This document shows positions 33,267-44,778 of a stretch of DNA of 64,000 nucleotides, piece by piece. Source of the DNA: Dactylorhiza incarnata (lineage: Eukaryota; Streptophyta; Magnoliopsida; Asparagales; Orchidaceae). The translations under genes were made by a program, and so were the position numbers. The DNA lies in assembly GCA_033032865.1 (NCBI GenBank), contig JAWHQI010000121.1, positions 2,108,001 through 2,172,000 of the forward strand, written 5' to 3'. Numbering within the stretch: the first letter of the stretch is position 1; the number at the start of each line of letters is the position of its first letter. A model generated the notes under the pieces. That model was not told the origin of the DNA, searched no databases, and saw only the letters and a list, made by a program, of their open reading frames with translations.

Positions 33267-34795
33267 CTATATCTCTTCCTTGATCTACTTATCCAAGCCA
33301 TGACCGGCGGAAGAACACCAAATAGGAAACAATTTGCATAAATTCCAGCAAAATTCAGAGCTTTCGCAAAAGCTGTTTGGAAAAAAGATGCTATGAAGAT
33401 GGGAACAATTAGAACAACCCAAGTCACAAATATGTTATTCCAAGTATCATCCAAAAGAACCGAACCACTCGAATCCCCCATCAAAGCATTATGGTACTTC
33501 TGAGAAAAAAATCCATCAAAAGAAACTTCCCCGGCAGTAGCCATGACCGGAGCTTCGCCAGATTCCCTGCACAGGGAGACCACCCCCTCCATCTTCTTCC
33601 ATTTCAGCCGTTGAGAAACCAATCTGACAGTATCAAGTAGATGCTTTGGGAAACATAGGGCATAGCCAATCAAGCTCGTTGCCAATGCTGCAAAGGCAAA
33701 ACCTCGAACAGCAGGCAATGCTATGTGATTGACAGAGAGGAGTAGTTCAATGGGGTCTTGGAATCTAGTTCTTCCTCCCCCAGCCAGCCCAAGAACAACC
33801 ACATTCCATGAGAGAACCATTGTTAGTGGAACAAAACCACCATATAGTATAGCCTTACGAGCTTGATAAACTGAATGCCTGAGAAGTTTGCAAATGTATG
33901 GGGTGATTACATGGAAGCCCAGAGTGAGCACAGTCACCGGAATCGATGGCAAGATGGCATCCGGCCTCCATGAAACAAAAGCAAAAGAACTTAACAAATT
34001 ATTTCTGCCGATGGACAAACCAGTGGCTACAAGTACGGTAATGGAGACGAGCATCAGCGCGCAGAAAAGACGGTTGGTGAAGTCGATGACTCTAAAAGGA
34101 AATACTCCGATGACAATACCAACGAAAGAAGGAAACAAGACATTGGCAATGATGGGATTCATGTCACGAAAGCATTGCGAAAGTAGAGAGCCAATCCCGG
34201 AGACGCAGGCTATCAACAGAGAGAAGTTGAGGCAAGCGTAGACGATGGATACGAAGGAACCAAAGGTCGGGCCGAGAGATCTGCTGGCTAGGGCGGTGAA
34301 GCTCACCTCGTCGACTCCGTCTTCCTCCATTGCATCGAAGCTGAGCTCGGCGACGAGGATGATGGAAGAGATGACGTAGACCCAAGAGAGAATGATGGAT
34401 ACGGTGGAGGGGAAAGGGCCGGATCTGATAGTCGCGGAGGGAAGGCCGAGCATTCCGGGGCCGACGGCGGTTCCAATGATTAGGCTGACAGCTCCCCAGA
34501 AGCTATTCCTGTCTTCGAATACCTCCCCTGCATCTGCTTGTTCGCCATGGGATTTTCTCACTTCTTCGATGAAGGAAGAAGTGAGGGGGGAGGGGATGGG
34601 GTCGTTCAGGGCTCTACAAGTAGAGGAATTGGAGGAGTTGGGAAGTAGATTTTTGATGAAGGTAAGGTGGCGCTTTGAGGAGCATTGGAGAATGAGGAGT
34701 GGGGAGGATTGGCAGGGCGGGAGTAGAGTTCTTCTGTGTAAGAGGTGGGGCGGAAGAATCCCGGGGGAGTTCAGGGGAGGGTAGGAGATGACCAT
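33267..34795 (-). CDS. Tyrosine/tryptophan permease, exon 1
   Basis: This is the only convincing host gene. It encodes a member of the aromatic amino acid permease family (Trp_Tyr_perm; bacterial TyrP/Mtr relatives), which moves tyrosine or tryptophan across membranes. Residues 1 to about 98 are Ser/Pro/Leu-rich with few acids and look like a plastid transit peptide, so an envelope location is inferred. The permease domain starts near residue 99 with FWGAVSLIIGTAVGPGMLGL, followed by about ten hydrophobic segments up to FLFGVLPPVMAWISRSRKR. The ATG at 34795 is preferred; the open frame continues upstream, but that part reads as leader. The exon ends at a donor, ATAG|GTATAA, in phase 2. With exon 2 the protein is 540 residues, without stops. 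Confidence 0.9.
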
Positions 34796-34861
34796 GAGAT
34801 AAAGGAGGGTGTGGGAGGGAGGAGTAGTTTTTGGGTTTTGTCCCGGTAAGCAAATGCTGTG

Positions 34862-34878
34862 TTTTAGGGTTAGGGTTG
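34862..34878 (-). promoter_or_regulatory. Telo-box-like motif upstream of the permease gene
   Basis: On the minus strand the sequence reads AACCCTAACCCTAAAAC, about 70-85 bases before the start codon. Telo-boxes near the transcription start are common in plant genes of primary metabolism and translation. The function here is inferred from position and sequence only. Confidence 0.35.
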
Positions 34879-35133
34879 TGAAAAATAGACCAGGAACCGA
34901 TAATTGACTTGGAACTGACTCGAATCTGGCAATTGGGTTCGGTTCTGCAGCCTCCAGGCTCCTGATTTGGGTTCGGTTCCCAAAAAAATTTAAAATTGGA
35001 ACAGACTCCCCCAGTTTGATTTGGTCGGTTTTAGGAGTTGTATTTTTTGTAAGATAATAGCACATCCTAAATCACTTTATGGACTTTGCAATTTTTTGAT
35101 GATTTGAATTAATAGATGATAATATGATATTAA

Positions 35134-35289
35134 GGTTCTATTTGGCACGATGGTGACGGGCATGAACGTGATGATTATGAGTTGTCGTTCGTGAGCGCCC
35201 GACTTCGCCTAAGGAACATCCACTTTTATGTTCAAAACTAGTTGTCTTTTCTTGATGGCTATTAATGTTCACATCTTTTCCAAAGAGCC
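35134..35289 (-). mobile_element. Tourist-like MITE, copy 3 (156 bp)
   Basis: Read on the minus strand it matches the copy at 13817-14005: ACTAGTTTTGAACATAAAAG, GTGGATGTTCCTTAG, then GTGCCAAATAGAACC at the end. The left end GGTTCTATTTGGCAC is preceded by TAA, the expected Tourist target. The far end CCAAAGAGCC is a degraded terminal repeat. The middle is shortened. Confidence 0.68.
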
Positions 35290-36809
35290 TCAAGCCAAAG
35301 CAATTAATTGAATGTTTCATACACATGCCGTAAAGACAAATGGTCGTCTCATTGGAAACCAACAGAGTCGTTTGGCAGCAGCCTCAAGCATTTAAGGCAC
35401 CCATTAATGTGTCAGGATCATCCTTCTGGCTCGTCTTGAATCTTCTGGATTCCTTCTCTTGTTTCCTTGTATAAATAACTCTTGTTCGCAGTAGCTTAAT
35501 TAACTTGTGTCAAGGATCATTGTTGAGAATACAACTCTTGTTCTATTTCTTTAACGTGGTACAGAGGAAAACGATCCTACCCTCATGTCGTCCCTCAATA
35601 GCTCCTCCAAACAATGTTGCGCCCATCCTTTTGCAGGCTGCAGTGACTCCATCCGCCCAACAAATTCATGTTCCTTTACCACCCTTATCCATCAAATTAG
35701 GCAGTGGAAGCTATCCAATGTGGGCATCCTATGTTCATGATGCTCTTAAAGCTTTCAATCTAGAAAACTACTTCGACAATGATCATCTTTAGCCACCAAA
35801 ATTTTAGTCAACTACTCAAGACACTACAAGCCTCGACATGCAACCTTCTCACAATATCTGACGTGGAAGAAGCAAGACAAACTGATTTTGCTTTGGTTGT
35901 GAAGCACATTCTTCGACACGGCGGTCAACTATATTATCAATATTCCTTTATCTCGTCAAGCTTGGATAAAGCTTGGAATCATCTTCAAGCCCCAGTCTCA
36001 TTCCAAAGTGATGTCGCTCCGCTATCAACTCGCATCACTCCAACAAGGCGCTCTCTCTTGCATGGAATATGTTAAACAAAAAATAAATGCTTTCTAATCA
36101 GCTAGCCTCGACAAACAATCACATCTCTTACCGTGAACTGATCATGCACATCATCAATGGATTGGACTCTCGATACACATCCATTGGAACCACAGTTAAA
36201 GTCCAACTTGGAAACGACATCATGTCTGTTGATGCAGTCTTGAGTCTTCTTCTAGATGAGCAACTCCATCAACAAACCAAATCATTATCATCTTTATTCT
36301 GAAATACCGCTCAAGTTCAGCCCCAATATCAACAATACAAAACCAACACATCCTAGAACAAGTACCACCCCATCAGCAACTGAGTCCATCATGAGAACCG
36401 CTCCTCCACCAATCCGCATAAGAAAAACAATGAGCCACTCATATTCCAAATTTGTAGCAAAAGAGGTCACTCCGCTAGCAAGTCCTGGGAGCGATTCAAT
36501 CATTCTTTCACGGGTGACAAACCACAAAATGTGTCTGTAATGATTGCATCACCATCCAACTCTACTGATTCATCCTAGTATATGGACTCTGATGCATCTA
36601 CTCATAGTACCTCAGATATCAACAATCTCTCCATCCACTCTTTGTACACTGGTGATGATCACATCGAAGTCGCCATGGCGAGCTTCTTCCAATATCAAAT
36701 GTTGGCATGTGCAATCTCTTTTCATCTAACAAAATATTCCATCTCAATAATATCATGCATGTTCCCAGCATTAAAAAAAATCTTTTTAAGTGTTTACCAA
36801 TTCACCACT
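35290..36809 (+). mobile_element. Old copia element X, left part (LTR fragment, gag, protease)
   Basis: A probable 5' LTR end (TATA-like TGTATAAATAAC at 35469) reaches about 35556. It is followed by a decayed primer site, TGGTACAGAGG (35557-35567), and gag from 35585. The element is cut at 36809 by the gypsy insertion and resumes at 59719. The left LTR boundary was not found. The frame crosses the insertion consistently (YQFTT on the left, TTDNNVNLEF on the right), which ties the two halves together. Confidence 0.78.
35585..36809 (+). pseudogene. gag: gag and protease start of copia element X, broken
   Basis: Readable pieces are PLSIKLGSGSYPMWASYVHD (gag N-terminus), HIINGLDSRYTSIGTTVK (late gag) and MDSDASTHSTSDINNLSIHS (protease, with the active-site DSG reading DSD). 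The end of the post-protease segment follows. At least five frame changes or stops separate them. The protein type is that of the large copia group with a UBN2-like gag. Confidence 0.78.
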
Positions 36810-36977
36810 TGTACAACCCTCATATTTTCCGAGTCGGTGTGACCCGATGCAGGAGAGGTCGTGATAGGGAGAGTGGCTGTTGCGCTGCAGACCGAACCAT
36901 CAGAGGTCGTCAAGGCCAAAAAGAGAAGGCCCCGGGAGGGGGGGGGGTGGGGGGGGGGGGGGGGGGGGGGGCAGACC

Positions 36978-37215
36978 TCCTTGGACGAGTGGACCTTGGG
37001 TCCACTCGCCCAAGGCCCCGGGCGAGTGGACCCCTGGTCCACTCGCCCAAGGACCTGGGCGAGTGGACCCTTGGTCCACTCGCCTGAGTGTGGGGTGGGG
37101 TGGGGGGGGGGGGTGGGGGGGGCGAGTGGACCTTTGGTCCACTCGCCCCATACCGGTGGGTTGAGTGGACCGTAAGGTCCACTCGCCCGGTGGGTTGAGT
37201 GGACTGTAAGGTCCA
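36978..37215. repeat. Hairpin array in the 5' LTR
   Basis: Six copies of a 9-10 bp inverted repeat, (C)GAGTGGACC with GGTCCACTC(G), separated by loops of 3-8 bases and joined by short CAAGG-type linkers. Degenerate copies follow up to 37300. The array ends about 170 bp before the TATA box. Confidence 0.85.
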
Positions 37216-37381
37216 CTCGCCCAATCATGGCGGTGGACCTCGGTGCACTCGTTCGACAGCCGGCAAGGGGGGGAGTGGACGTCTCGTCCTCCACTCGTCC
37301 CTCTTCCTGTTTTGATCGTTCAGGTTCGTGGTTGAGCTGCGGATAGCAGAATTTGGCTATCCGCAACCCATTTTTGGGAAG

Positions 37382-37392
37382 TATATAAATAG
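37382..37392 (+). promoter_or_regulatory. TATA box of the Tat-type LTR
   Basis: TATATAAATAG followed by ACCCCCATG. The equivalent site in the 3' LTR is CTATAAATAG at 59357-59366. Transcription of the element should start about 30 bases downstream. Confidence 0.75.
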
Positions 37393-37810
37393 ACCCCCAT
37401 GTGCATCTTGGGAAGGGATGTTGGTACCCCCCTCCCCGTGCGTGTATTGTGAGCAAGCACTACCCCCCCCCCCCCTCCCCCTATCAGTGAAGGTTGGCGA
37501 TGAGGTGGTCCTTAGTGCCCTCCAAGGTGCCCAGGCTCAGCGTTGGCTTGGGAGGGGAAGCTCTCGTTGAACTTCCGGGTGTGTGGTGGGACCTCCTCGC
37601 TGAATCTTAAGGGGTTCGTTTCTAGATTCAAGTGTTCTTCAAGGGCAAGGTCTTTCTGCTCTTAGCAACTGGCCAAGAGTTCTAGCTCGGGTCAAGTAAG
37701 GGTTAGCTGCATCCCCCTTGCGAACGTCGAGATCAGTTCTCTGGTTTCAACATTATGGTGTACATGGTGAGCGTGGAAGCAGCTAGTTCGGAAAGCTCTG
37801 AGCAAGTCTC

Positions 37811-38140
37811 ATGGCTGAAAGCGATAAGTTGGGGGACTCACCCCCTACCAGCAAGTGCGTGAAGAAAAGGGATTTTGAAGAGTTCAAGGAGTCGGTTCTG
37901 GAGCTCATGCGGGTCGCACTCCCCCCTCGCGGCGAGTGCTCGACACCACCCGCACCTGTGCTCTCCTTGCCATCTCCGATAAAGACAGGGCAAGCACGTC
38001 GGCAAGGGAAGGAGCTAGCCACAGAGGAGGGCTCGGGTCTCCAAGCAAGTGGGCTCTTCAACGGCTCTCCCGGGACCGGCTACCCCGGTGGGGAGATGGA
38101 GAGAACGCCTTCGACTCGCCAGGGAAGATGGGGAAGTCCC
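37811..38140 (+). pseudogene. gag: gag of the Tat-type element, N-terminal part
   Basis: The ATG at 37811 opens a frame (MAESDKLGDSPPTSK) that runs to the Sirevirus-like insertion at 38141. The frame continues without change at 46026 when the insert and one TSD copy are ignored. A coiled-coil-like stretch (DFEEFKESVLELMRV) is followed by Pro/Ser/Gly-rich sequence, as in many plant gypsy Gag N-termini. Confidence 0.75.
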
Positions 38141-39363
38141 TGTTGGAGCTTGCTTTCCGCATCTCTTGGTTTGAGAATAACAAATACCATGATGTATTTG
38201 ATCTAGTCTTTTGTGTGTTTATAGTGGCCAGGTTGTACAGGTTCAATGAGGAGACAAGTCCTCGTTCATGGGCATGATCCGAGAACGACAAGTCTCAGGT
38301 TGGATGAGTTTTGTGTGCTGATCTTAAAATGGCCATAACTTTCAATCCAGGAAGAGTTACAGAACGTGCCACCCCATTTCGGAGATGAGAACGACTCAAT
38401 CTACAGTCTGGAGAAGTTTCGGCACGATCGGCAGTTTTGCACTGTCGGAAATCCGACATCGATGTCGCCCAGGCGACAGCTCGACGGTTACAGCAACTGC
38501 CCACGACTCCACCCACGACGGCACTTCAGCGGCAGTTTAACGCTGTCTGAAAATTCCGACAGTCACTGTCGGAATTTTCGACAGCGATTTTCTATAAAAA
38601 GACACCTTGTGTTCGTGCATTCCAACCATTTTTCAGAATTTAAAGTCCCTTCCTGAGTGCATTCCATCCAGAGAGCTCCAGAACCTCATGAACTCCCATT
38701 TATGCTGAGAAGGTTTGAAATTGAAGACGAGATCGGACGCGCTTCTACATCAAGGATCATCTCGAGGCTTCAACCTTCCTTTCAGAGATCTGAATTTCTA
38801 GGGAGTTCTTATTTTATCTTGTATTTTCATTTATATACATTTTACTTTGTATTGGTAGGGAAAATCGCTTCCTTGTGCGGGGCGTCTAAGTCCTTGCGTG
38901 GCTTAAGGGAAATCGCTTCCTTGTGCGGAGCGTCCAAGCCCTTGCGTGGCTTGGTGGGAAATCGTGGCCTTGTGTGCTACGTCTAGATCTTGGGAAGATC
39001 TAGAGGATAGGCTTGGGCTTGGTCTAGGGAGAGACAAGTGATAGCCTTTCGATCCTTGGGAGAAGGATTGGTAAACAAAAAGAAATTTACATTTGTACGC
39101 CTCCGATTTCTAGCGATATAGAAATCAAATTTATGTAAACACTTTTTCATATAATATAATCATGTCTCTTTTGTGTTTACTTGATTTGTATCATTTGGCG
39201 TAATCTCTCTATAATGTGTTCTAAGTTTTCAATTCTAAATCTAAATTGTTTATTTCAATCTCCTTCATCATAAAACAATTTAGTAATTATCTTGAAAATT
39301 ATAGAAAGAATTTTATTCCCTTATTCACCCTCCCCCCCTCTAAGGGCGCCGTAAGATCCAACA
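38141..39363 (+). repeat. 5' LTR of the Sirevirus-like element (1,223 bp)
   Basis: It opens TGTTGGAGCTTGC and closes TAAGATCCAACA, directly before the primer site. It carries palindromes of the CTGTCGGAA/TTCCGACAG type at about 38545-38585 and a TATA box CTATAAAAAG at 38592. Confidence 0.95.
38592..38601 (+). promoter_or_regulatory. TATA box of the Sirevirus-like LTR
   Basis: CTATAAAAAG directly after the palindrome block; the same sequence occurs in the 3' LTR near 45252. Confidence 0.7.
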
Positions 39364-39365
39364 AT

Positions 39366-39376
39366 TGGTATCAGAG
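39366..39376 (+). other. Primer binding site of the Sirevirus-like element
   Basis: TGGTATCAGAG two bases inside the 5' LTR; complementary to initiator tRNA-Met. Confidence 0.92.
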
Positions 39377-39412
39377 GGAGGTTATTCCAAATCGGCTTAA
39401 CAACCGGGAATA

Positions 39413-41014
39413 ATGGCGCCTCTTGATCATGATCTCGCTTCTACTAGCGGGGAAAATTTTAATATAAATGAAAAAGTATTATCACCACCATTATTTATGG
39501 GTGAAAATTATAATGGGTGGAAAATATTAATGAAAAATTTTCTTAAGGCCTTAGATGAAAAAGTTTGGAATATTACTATTAAAAAGCCATCTAGCGTACT
39601 AACTAGAAATGAAATTATTTTAAATGCAAAATCTATGAATAGTATATTTTGTGCGTTAGACCAAAATATTTTCAAACTTATTTATACTTTACCTACCGCA
39701 TATGAAATTTGGAGTTTTCTTGAAAGAACTTATGATTCTCCTTCTACAGGTACGGAACATTCACAAGAACCGGAGAATATGCAAGCCTATGCAAATATTC
39801 AAGAAAACTACACAAAGGATGGATCCATAGAATGCTCATCAAGCGGAAAGGATGATGGACACTCTTGTTTGGAAGAGGAAGAAGAAAAATACAACGTCAC
39901 AATATTGGACTCATTTGTTGGCAACACATCAAGCAAAAGAGAAGACGGAAACTATTGCAAGGTAAGAAAATCTAAATCTTCTCTTTTTGTAAAAAATTCT
40001 ATTTCTACATTTCGTATGCTTAAAATTGCTAAACGTAAAATTTTAAAGTTAAAAATTGCTAATTCCAAATTACGTTTAGAAAATAAATCTTTAAAAGCAA
40101 ACGATAACGTAGAATCAAATATTGATGTGTTAAATTCTCTTTCATGCTCTTTAGATAAAATTCATATTCCTTGTTTAGATTGCAATCTATTAAAAGAAAA
40201 ATTCAAGAAAATTGAAAAAGGGCTCTTAGTTTCTAAAGAACATAATGAAAAATTGTTAGTTGAAAATGATGCTTTAACTTGTAAGTTAATACAATTAAAA
40301 TCTTTTGTTGAAAAATTTCAAATGTCATGTAATGAATTTCATCATAAGATTTTAAATAACAAGGATAAATTAACTTACAAAATTATTTCTAAAAAGGATC
40401 ATTTTCACACATTAAATCAAAAGGAGTTTAGTTTCAAAAAGAAATATGATCCTCACAAAATTCTTAAGAGTCATTATTATAAGTCTCAATATATTTTCAA
40501 TCATGACTCAAATTTAAGAACTCATTTTCATGAAAATCAAAATATAAAATATTATCCTTCATATTATAAGAGTATGTCTATAAGAAAGAGTGGAAATGAA
40601 AATCATCAAAAGAAGAATCAATCATTTAAAACATATTGTAACCCACTCTTTCAACAATCACTTCTAAAGAAAGACACTCACTCTTATAAACTTTCAAAGA
40701 ATCCATGTAATAAAATTCATTATGATTATCAACATCAATCTATTTTGAAAAATAATTTGAATAAACTTAAATCGCAAATGAATTATTTTTCAAACAAATA
40801 TAATCATATAAAGATGTCACATAATCATAATATGAATTTGAAATGTAAACCACCAAGATATGAATGGAGACCCTTAAAGAAAAATGATACATCAACATTA
40901 ATTAAAAGGGCTCATTCATCATTATCTTCTCAAAAGCCATCACGATGTATTTTGGTACCCATAGGAACCATTCCACATGGTCAACTTTGGATACCTAAAT
41001 CTCTTATTCATTAG
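39413..41014 (+). CDS. gag: Gag-like protein of the Sirevirus-like element (533 aa)
   Basis: The frame is intact from the ATG 37 bases after the primer site. Residues 25-105 form the copia/Sirevirus Gag core: PPLFMGENYNGWKILMKNFL, VWNITIKKP, AKSMNSIFCALDQNIFKLI and AYEIWSFLERTYD. A long Lys/Asn-rich, largely coiled-coil stretch follows (residues 180-310), then a His/Lys/Asn-rich tail. The end, HGQLWIPKSLIH, recalls the IWVPK-type end of Sirevirus Gag before protease. The middle zinc-knuckle region seems to be missing (the sequence jumps at TYDSPSTGTEH), so this is probably an internally deleted Gag. Very AT-rich codon use sets it apart from the GC-rich gypsy element around it. Confidence 0.8.
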   Translation: MAPLDHDLASTSGENFNINEKVLSPPLFMGENYNGWKILMKNFLKALDEKVWNITIKKPSSVLTRNEIILNAKSMNSIFCALDQNIFKLIYTLPTAYEIWSFLERTYDSPSTGTEHSQEPENMQAYANIQENYTKDGSIECSSSGKDDGHSCLEEEEEKYNVTILDSFVGNTSSKREDGNYCKVRKSKSSLFVKNSISTFRMLKIAKRKILKLKIANSKLRLENKSLKANDNVESNIDVLNSLSCSLDKIHIPCLDCNLLKEKFKKIEKGLLVSKEHNEKLLVENDALTCKLIQLKSFVEKFQMSCNEFHHKILNNKDKLTYKIISKKDHFHTLNQKEFSFKKKYDPHKILKSHYYKSQYIFNHDSNLRTHFHENQNIKYYPSYYKSMSIRKSGNENHQKKNQSFKTYCNPLFQQSLLKKDTHSYKLSKNPCNKIHYDYQHQSILKNNLNKLKSQMNYFSNKYNHIKMSHNHNMNLKCKPPRYEWRPLKKNDTSTLIKRAHSSLSSQKPSRCILVPIGTIPHGQLWIPKSLIH

Positions 41015-44000
41015 TATCCTATCATTTGCATGAAGTAGAAACAAATAAAATGTAATATCACTACTCTACTTCATGATATGCTTATTGTCTCTTTTCTTTT
41101 GTTTATTTTATATTTCTTAAACAAACATGCTATGATCTCTTTATATATCATGAAATATGACTTTCATATATTAAGCCTAATGTTTATCAAATCAAATTGA
41201 ATTAAAATTGAACATTAAGTCTTATGATTTTAAAAGAGACCTACCTCTCATTTTTTTTAATTGTTATATATATCCTTTTAAATCCCTTACACATCAATGT
41301 CTTGAATTAACATTATAATTAGAATATTGAAATTATTTTCAAGACTAATGAAATTATTTTTTTTTAAAAAAAAATATATGGATTTAAATGGTTTATTAAA
41401 GGGCTTAAGCTAAAAATTAAAATGTGCAACGTTTTGATTATTTTTCTATTTGTTGCATTTGATAGCCCCTATAATGAAAAATATTATCAAATAAAATCGA
41501 AAACAAAAATTCATCTAAATGCATGCTTAATCTTTCAAAAAACGAGTTTTTGATCAAAACTTCATATAGCCATATCTTTTGATCCGCTCGTCCGATTTTC
41601 GCGTTTAATATCTTTTCGGAAAGAGCACAGAAATCTCCATCTATTGGCAAACTAGGCTTGTTCATTTGAGTTTGTTTGGTGCTGTCATTTTACCCAATTT
41701 CAACTCCATTTTTAAATGTTATCTTAGTCCGCTTGATTCGGAAATTTCTATGTTTATGAATTTTTTTTCCTTCACATGGTATAATTGTTTCATATCTCAT
41801 ATTATGTGTGTGATGTGTGTCACCAATGTTTGCATGTAATTTAGACCTTAGAATCGTCATGTATAATTAAGATCAAATCAAAAGTTTAATCATTTCATTC
41901 TAGGTCTAAAGAAAATTAATTTGAAAATTTCTCATATTACATGCAACATTATCTGCATTAAATCCAATGTAATAACATTGCATTCAAACTCATCATACTA
42001 GCATTACCATTTATCTCATATTAGTATTTGCGCTTGTTATCTCATTTCGTCATCTCATAAGAATATAAAAACTATGCGGCTTTATAACTCTTCATAAAAA
42101 CCCATAGTTTATATATCAACCCATAGATTTAAAAAGCATAGGTTGTCCAAAAGATTATTCACCTATGACTTCATATCTCACAATAGCGAGGGCGTAGGGT
42201 TATATGCATTAGAGACCTAACCTCTAAGTCATGTCTTGTCCTTAACCGGGGAGGGTTCCAGTGGGGCCTTGCGAGGCACTGGGGGGGAAAGAGTGCTAGG
42301 TTGAGTGTTCTCTAGTGTGTGCATATGGGACTAACACCCCAACCTACGGCATGCGTGCAGCTCCTCATGCCCATCCGTCACTTAGTACGGGGCTAGGGTG
42401 TAGACATTTAGTCGGGGTAGCCATTAATCTTAGGACATACTTATATTACTCACTGCATGAACATTTTTATTCACTTATTACTTAAATCATGCATATTTTG
42501 GGTTGTTTAATAAAAATGTCTTCATGTGTTTGCATAATTTATCTTTTTTTGGCTTAAATGTTTTTGTAAAACACATGTATTTGAAAAAAGCTAAAGTTTT
42601 ATGCAAATTTGAGCAATCAAGTCATCTCTGAAAATTCTGAAATTTCAGCATGGAACTGCTTTAAGGACACCTAATCAATATCTAAAATAAAAAATTTAAA
42701 ATTTCTAAAAATCATTAAAAATATTTTAGTCTATATGTACTACTTTGTTTTTTTTTATTTCAGACATTTGCTATTTTTGTTTTATTCATATTATGAAAAA
42801 TCAACTACAAAAGATCAAAATTCAAAAATACAAAAATATTTTTTGATTGTATTTTTAATCATATTATAAAAACAAATACAAAATTACAAAACAATTTCAA
42901 AGAACAAAAATATGTTTTTCTTTATGTGTGTTTATTGTTTTGTCCATATATAAAAAAAAATTTAAAAACAAAAATGACTGTTATTCATTGCCATTGTCAA
43001 GGATGGATGATTAATTATATCAATTAAAGATTAAATACAATGTTTAATTTAACTTTCAAGTTTCTTAAAAACATTGTTTTGTATTTGTCATGTCTTGAAA
43101 ATTATCTTGTTATGTGCAATGAAATTGATTGTAGATAAACATGTGTAGAAATGTTTAGCATGCCTCTAAGTATGAGTAATATATTATATTTGATAATGAT
43201 TCATTCACTCACTTATTTTTGATAACCTACATGTGTTTACAATCTTATTCTTACATGATTGTGTAGTGTAATAACATAAATAATTAAAATGCCTAAATAG
43301 ATTACCTACACAACATTGAATTGGTTATTACAATTCTTTGTCTTTCATGCACTTATTCTTTAGAGAAATGTGGTTTAAAATGCTATGTTTGCAAAATAAG
43401 TAAATTCGGAGTCCTTAGTCACTAAACTAAAAATCAAATAATAATTGACAAGGAAAACTCCACCAAGCACTACTCACCCTCCTGATAAGTCTTAATGAGC
43501 ATTGTGAGGTTGAGCACCTTGGCTAAGAATTGTAAAGTGTCTTGTAGCAAACAATTTATACACCACTTCTCTTTTGTACACCGGATCACAAAAAATTGAA
43601 AATAAAGCTAATGAGTATAAAAGTGATCCCCCAAGCACTACTTTGCACCCTGATAAGTCTTAATAAGCATTGTGTGTGCAGAGCACCTTGGTAGTTGTAC
43701 TATTTATTCATGTGCATTGAAATAGTGTGGAAGTAATATTATTTGTGTATTTTAATGTTGTGTTATTTCATTATATATGTCATGTGTTTTTGATTGATTC
43801 ACTTGTATACTTTATCAAAACACTACTTGTACACATCATTATCTTTCATAAAACTTCTACTCATGAGAATTGGATCCTAATGCTCATCTACTCAAATCTC
43901 TACAAACTTAAGTAAATGCATTAGATAACAAAGCATGACCGCTACAATGTTTATGTTTACTTGAAATGTAAATTTTATTACATTGTAGTTTGTGTATCTT

Positions 44001-44400
44001 TTCTTGATATTATGAAATCATGCTTGCAAATTTTTTTAATGGAATAGCATCTCTTCAATCCTTAACTCAAACATCAACTTTTCAAATTTAAAACTCATTA
44101 TCCTTTATATGGTTTTATCTTCTAAAATGATGTTTATGTTTAAGAGTGCTTATTATTTTTAACACTGTGTTTTCCTTTAAGCAAATGGTATCTTAAAATA
44201 GAATGCTTACTTTATCATGTTAGCTATGTTGCTTACTACTTTATGTCACTTCATGCCTATATTTTTCTCAACAAGTAGTATTTAACAAGCTTTTGATTGC
44301 ATCCTATTTTTCTTCTCACATAAAATCTATTACTCTTATATACTCCCATATTTATTATTTCTTCATAATTATTCATTCTTTATTTCAAAATAACTTTTGA
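41015..44400 (+). other. Non-coding interior of the Sirevirus-like element
   Basis: This 3.4 kb AT-rich stretch holds no pol motif. A GC-richer block at about 42185-42425 (GGGGAGGGTTCCAGTGGGGC and similar) stands out. A direct repeat (CCAAGCACTACT...CTGATAAGTCTTAATRAGCAT) lies at about 43464 and 43631. It fills the place of pol. Confidence 0.6.
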
Positions 44401-44403
44401 TAA

Positions 44404-44778
44404 TATCAAAAAGGGGAGAAATATAAATTCAAGAAATCTCTTACTAATCTCAATGTTTCAGAATGCACCATTGCAATTAATTATAACATTTAGGGGGAAC
44501 ATACATTTAGGGGGAGAATACAATTTAGGGGGAGTATATTAAAAAGTTTTCATGGAAAGCATCTATGTAGAGGGAGTGATATTGCTCGATCATGACAACC
44601 CACTTTTGGTAATAACAAAAGGGGGAGAATAAAATGAGAAATCTAGTGACATAGATATTTAGGGGGAGTAAAATCTATCACGCGGTAAACCTTTTATTCA
44701 TGCATATCTTTTATCGCACTTATCTATAAACTCACTAATTTCTCATATGGGTATTTGTTATTATCAAAAGGGGGAGAT
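44404..44778 (+). other. Clustered polypurine tracts before the 3' LTR
   Basis: Seven or eight purine tracts, mostly TTTAGGGGGAG or AAAAGGGGGAG, occur in 375 bp. The last, AAAAGGGGGAGATTG, abuts the LTR and is the functional polypurine tract. Multiple tracts of this kind are a diagnostic feature of Sireviruses. Confidence 0.85.

Larger units (their letters stand above)
36810..37752 (+). repeat. 5' LTR of the Tat-type element (943 bp)
   Basis: It opens TGTACAACCCTCATA and closes CTCTGGTTTCAACA. It holds a long G tract (36939-36971), six to eight hairpins built on CGAGTGGACC...GGTCCACTCG, a TGCGGATAGC hairpin (about 37340-37365) and a TATA box at 37382. It differs from the 3' LTR by many substitutions and by one or two hairpin units, so the insertion is older than the nested ones. 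Confidence 0.92.

Noticed and set aside
36794..37456. Proline- and glycine-rich open frames on both strands across the gypsy LTR.
   Set aside because: They are translations of the G tract and the GAGTGGACC hairpins in several frames at once, and they lie inside an LTR.
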